From Bryobacteraceae bacterium (lineage in GTDB: Bacteria > Acidobacteriota > Terriglobia > Bryobacterales > Bryobacteraceae), in the NCBI GenBank assembly GCA_025928545.1, contig JAICJH010000067.1, forward strand, positions 1-35,598: 35,598 nt of DNA, in the 5' to 3' direction. Both the position numbers and the translations under genes were made by a program. This document shows, in pieces, positions 33,174 through 35,598 of the stretch (within the stretch, counting starts at the first letter, position 1; every line of letters begins with the position of its first letter). The notes under the pieces are model-generated. The model searched no databases and was not told where the DNA came from. It saw only the letters and a list, made by a program, of their open reading frames with translations.

Positions 33174-34277
33174 ATGTCTGCGCTAGATTCAACCAGAAAA
33201 TCGATCGCGTGTATTGTAGGGGCGCGACCCAACTTCATGAAAATTGCTCCCATCATGGAGCAGCTCCGCCAGGATCAGCGATTTCACCCACGGCTGATTC
33301 ACACCGGGCAGCACTTCTCGCCCGAAATGTCAGACGCGTTCTTCCGCGATTTGGGAATGCCGGAGCCGGATGAATACCTGGGCGTTCCCCCTGGCTCGCA
33401 GACGGAGCAAACCGCGTCCATGATGCGCGCGCTGGAAGCATCGTTCTTAAAAACCAGGCCCGATCTGGTGATCGTGGTCGGGGATGTCACCTCGACGCTT
33501 GCGGCCGCGCTCGTCGCCGTAAAACTCGAAATTCCCGTGGCCCACGTCGAGGCGGGACTTCGCAGCTTCGACCGCCGCATGCCGGAAGAAATCAACCGCC
33601 TGGTGACCGATGCGGTATCGGACTACCTGTTTGTCAGCGAGCCGAGCGGCCTCCGCAATCTCCGCGCGGAAGGCGTGCCTGATGAAAAAGTCTTCTTCGT
33701 CGGCAATGTGATGATCGACAGCCTGCTGCGTTTTCGCGATCGCGCCATGCAGTCCGATATCCTGGAACGCCTGGGCGTCGCTCCCAAAGGCTACGCGCTC
33801 GTCACCTTGCACCGCCCTTCGAATGTCGACCATCCTGAGCAGTTGCGCCGCATGGCGGAATTCCTGAGCGGCGTCGCAGACCGCCTGCCCATCGTCTTCC
33901 CGATTCATCCGCGAACACGCCAGCGCATGGCGGATAGCGGCATCTCCTCCGAGCGCCTGATCCTCACGCCACCGCTCGGGTATTTGGATTTTCTCCGCCT
34001 CATGGCCGACTGCCGCTTCGTGCTGACCGACTCGGGCGGCATTCAGGAGGAGACCACCGTGCTCGGCGTGCCTTGCCTGACGCTGCGTGAGAATACGGAG
34101 AGGCCGATCACTGTGGAAGAGGGAACAAACCGTTTAATGGGCCCCGATCCCGAGGCCGCCCGGGCCGCCGTCGACCGGATTTTATCCAACGGCTTTGCCG
34201 GGGGCCGTGTGCCGGAGCTCTGGGACGGTAACGCGAGCGCCCGGATTGTCGACGTGATGGCGCGCCGGCTTCTGTGA
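33174..34277 (+). CDS. wecB: UDP-N-acetylglucosamine 2-epimerase (non-hydrolysing)
   Basis: The 367-residue product shows the family motifs GARPNFMKIAP near the N-terminus, GDVTSTLAAA, HVEAGLRSFDRRMPEEINR and, near the C-terminus, TDSGGIQEETTVLGVP with LRENTERP. It interconverts UDP-GlcNAc and UDP-ManNAc in the cytoplasm. Length and motifs are complete. With the dehydrogenase at 25342-26673 it would make UDP-ManNAc uronic acid. Its stop overlaps the GTG of the VanZ-like gene by four bases, indicating coupling. WecB-type epimerases are regular in XrtA loci. Confidence 0.94.
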   Translation: MSALDSTRKSIACIVGARPNFMKIAPIMEQLRQDQRFHPRLIHTGQHFSPEMSDAFFRDLGMPEPDEYLGVPPGSQTEQTASMMRALEASFLKTRPDLVIVVGDVTSTLAAALVAVKLEIPVAHVEAGLRSFDRRMPEEINRLVTDAVSDYLFVSEPSGLRNLRAEGVPDEKVFFVGNVMIDSLLRFRDRAMQSDILERLGVAPKGYALVTLHRPSNVDHPEQLRRMAEFLSGVADRLPIVFPIHPRTRQRMADSGISSERLILTPPLGYLDFLRLMADCRFVLTDSGGIQEETTVLGVPCLTLRENTERPITVEEGTNRLMGPDPEAARAAVDRILSNGFAGGRVPELWDGNASARIVDVMARRLL

Positions 34278-35452
34278 TCCGGCGTCGCTTCGCCATCGTT
34301 TTGGCCGGACTGATTGGGCTGATCGTCTACGGCTCCCTTTACCCCTTCGATTTCGCCGTTATCGAATTCCCCGGCGGCGCTTTCCATACTCTTCTGTCTA
34401 CCTGGCCGGAGCGGACAAGCACCGGCGATCTCCTGGCGAATATCCTGCTCTATATTCCGTTCGGCTTCACTGCGGTGCTGTGTTGGCGTGGTCCGCGGCC
34501 GCTTCGCGCGCTCGCCGCGATCATGGCCGGCATCGTCCTTTCACTGTCGCTGGAGTTCCTTCAGTTATTCGACATGAGCCGCTGGGCAACCATGTCGGAC
34601 GTGCGTTCGAATATTGCCGGCGCGGTGCTGGGAACCGCGGCCGGCCTGATCTTCGAGCGGCTTTGGAAACCCGTGCCGCAAACGCCGCTGCGCCTGCGCC
34701 CCTACCCGCTCTTACTTGCCGTCTGCTGGGCGGGGTATCGTTTCTTCCCCTATGCTCCCGTAATCGATCTACACAAATACTGGCGCGCGGTACGCCTTCT
34801 GTTTCAGGTGGAGTTTTCGGCGGCAGCATTCTTCGACCAATTGGTGGTTTGGCTCGCTATGGGCCTCATCCTGGAAGAGATCACCGCCGGCTACTTCCGG
34901 CGCGTTGGTTTTCCACTCTTGATCGCGGCTACACTCGCCGCCCGGATTCTGATCGACACGATCATCCTGTGGCCGCCCGAAGTAGCTGCTGCAGCCGCTG
35001 CGGCGCTCCTCTGGGCATGCGGCCTGTTTCGGTGGAAGATCCGCGCACGCGTGATTTTGGCGGTCTTTGTGATAGCGCTCTCGGTGGATGCGCTACGCCA
35101 GCCGCACCATGCGACACACCAATTTCACTGGCTGCCCTTTTACGGTCTGCTGCTGGCGGAGCCGCAAACGGCCATTCCATCGTTCTTCGCCGGCGTTTTC
35201 CGTGCGGGGACGCTGCTGTTTCTACTCAATCGCGCCGGAATGCGATGGACCGCATCTTTAGCGGTAGGAGCCGCGGTAATGGGCGCTGTTACGATTGCGC
35301 AATATTACGTTGCCCGTGCGGATAGTGAGGTGACCGCGCTGGTCATGTTTGCGTCCATGGCGATGGTGTGGAGACTCGCCGGCGAGACGACGCGCCTGAC
35401 AAAACTCACGCCGCCAGATCGGCGTGCGCGAGTCCTACCGGGTGAATACTGA
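34274..35452 (+). CDS. VanZ-like family membrane protein
   Basis: The GTG start overlaps the epimerase stop by four bases. The 392-residue product is highly hydrophobic with about nine to eleven membrane segments. The first 120 residues match the VanZ-like domain: YGSLYPFDF, DLLANILLYIPFGF, LSLSLEFLQLFDMSRWATMSDVRSNIAGAVLG. VanZ-like proteins occur next to exosortase/EPS genes in many PEP-CTERM loci, where the role is unknown. The C-terminal 260 residues form an additional membrane part that is not typical of short VanZ proteins. It is the last gene of the operon and its end overlaps a convergent partial frame. Confidence 0.87.
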   Translation: MIRRRFAIVLAGLIGLIVYGSLYPFDFAVIEFPGGAFHTLLSTWPERTSTGDLLANILLYIPFGFTAVLCWRGPRPLRALAAIMAGIVLSLSLEFLQLFDMSRWATMSDVRSNIAGAVLGTAAGLIFERLWKPVPQTPLRLRPYPLLLAVCWAGYRFFPYAPVIDLHKYWRAVRLLFQVEFSAAAFFDQLVVWLAMGLILEEITAGYFRRVGFPLLIAATLAARILIDTIILWPPEVAAAAAAALLWACGLFRWKIRARVILAVFVIALSVDALRQPHHATHQFHWLPFYGLLLAEPQTAIPSFFAGVFRAGTLLFLLNRAGMRWTASLAVGAAVMGAVTIAQYYVARADSEVTALVMFASMAMVWRLAGETTRLTKLTPPDRRARVLPGEY

Positions 35453-35598
35453 ACGACCGAACATTCCGAAGCTCAAGCTGCTCGGCATCTTCGCCGCATC
35501 CTTTATAGAGGACGAGGTTGCCGCGTCCGTCGATTTTCATCCGCGTCGCGCCTTCTATGTGGGTCTGCGGATCGCCGGCCAGCTTGAATTTCAAAACG
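35406..35598 (-). CDS. Partial unknown protein running off the right edge
   Basis: The minus strand has an open frame from the window edge to a stop at 35406 (at least 63 codons). The visible C-terminal part (MKIDGRGNLVLYKG, then EQLELRNVRSFSIHPV) looks like alternating beta strands of a genuine protein, but no family is recognised. Its last 47 bases overlap the end of the VanZ-like gene on the other strand. It could be a spurious frame. Confidence 0.4.
   Translation of the reverse strand, partial: VLKFKLAGDPQTHIEGATRMKIDGRGNLVLYKGCGEDAEQLELRNVRSFSIHPVGLAHADLAA

Overview
The window reads as a chromosomal segment of an Acidobacteriota bacterium, most likely of the Bryobacterales/Solibacter group. 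The main pointers are a 12-repeat NHL protein ending in the 'Solibacter uncharacterized C-terminal domain' (TIGR03437-like), the GC-rich Gram-negative gene content, and a PEP-CTERM/exosortase locus with its exopolysaccharide (EPS) genes. No rRNA, tRNA, transposase or CRISPR array was seen.

Layout. (1) 1-5082: an epsI-like gene cut by the left edge and an exosortase on the minus strand, divergent from an outer-membrane beta-barrel gene and a prsT-like TPR lipoprotein. (2) 5251-10009: a small PEP-CTERM substrate and a 1241-residue secreted repeat protein that shares its N-terminal domain, each closed by a strong intrinsic terminator. (3) 10304-13865, minus: a Wza-type export protein, a UDP-galactopyranose-mutase-like flavoprotein and a secreted protein. 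(4) 14068-23072, minus: a tight six-gene operon holding the NHL protein, three alkaline-phosphatase-superfamily enzymes, a 63-residue ribbon-helix-helix protein and an unusual membrane protein. (5) 23309-31350: two PilZ proteins, a histidine kinase, a PrsR-like sigma-54 activator, two nucleotide-sugar dehydrogenases and a degenerate receiver. (6) 31402-35452: a YdcF/DUF218 protein, a 33-residue membrane peptide, an XrtA-type polysaccharide deacetylase, a UDP-GlcNAc 2-epimerase and a VanZ-like protein. A partial unknown gene runs off the right edge.

How they may work together. The dehydrogenases and epimerase supply uronic-acid sugars for an EPS, the export protein carries it out, and the exosortase anchors PEP-CTERM proteins in or through that matrix. 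PilZ proteins suggest c-di-GMP input and the kinase/PrsR pair suggests phosphorelay input. The main new observation is regulatory. Eleven intergenic sites fit the sigma-54 pattern TGG-N9-TGC and sit correctly placed and oriented before the exosortase/PEP-CTERM/EPS units, including the phosphohydrolase operon, both kinase-side and PilZ genes, and the degenerate receiver. This predicts one sigma-54 regulon, probably driven by the NtrC-type activator encoded in the same window, and draws the uncharacterised operon at 14068-23072 into the PEP-CTERM/EPS system.
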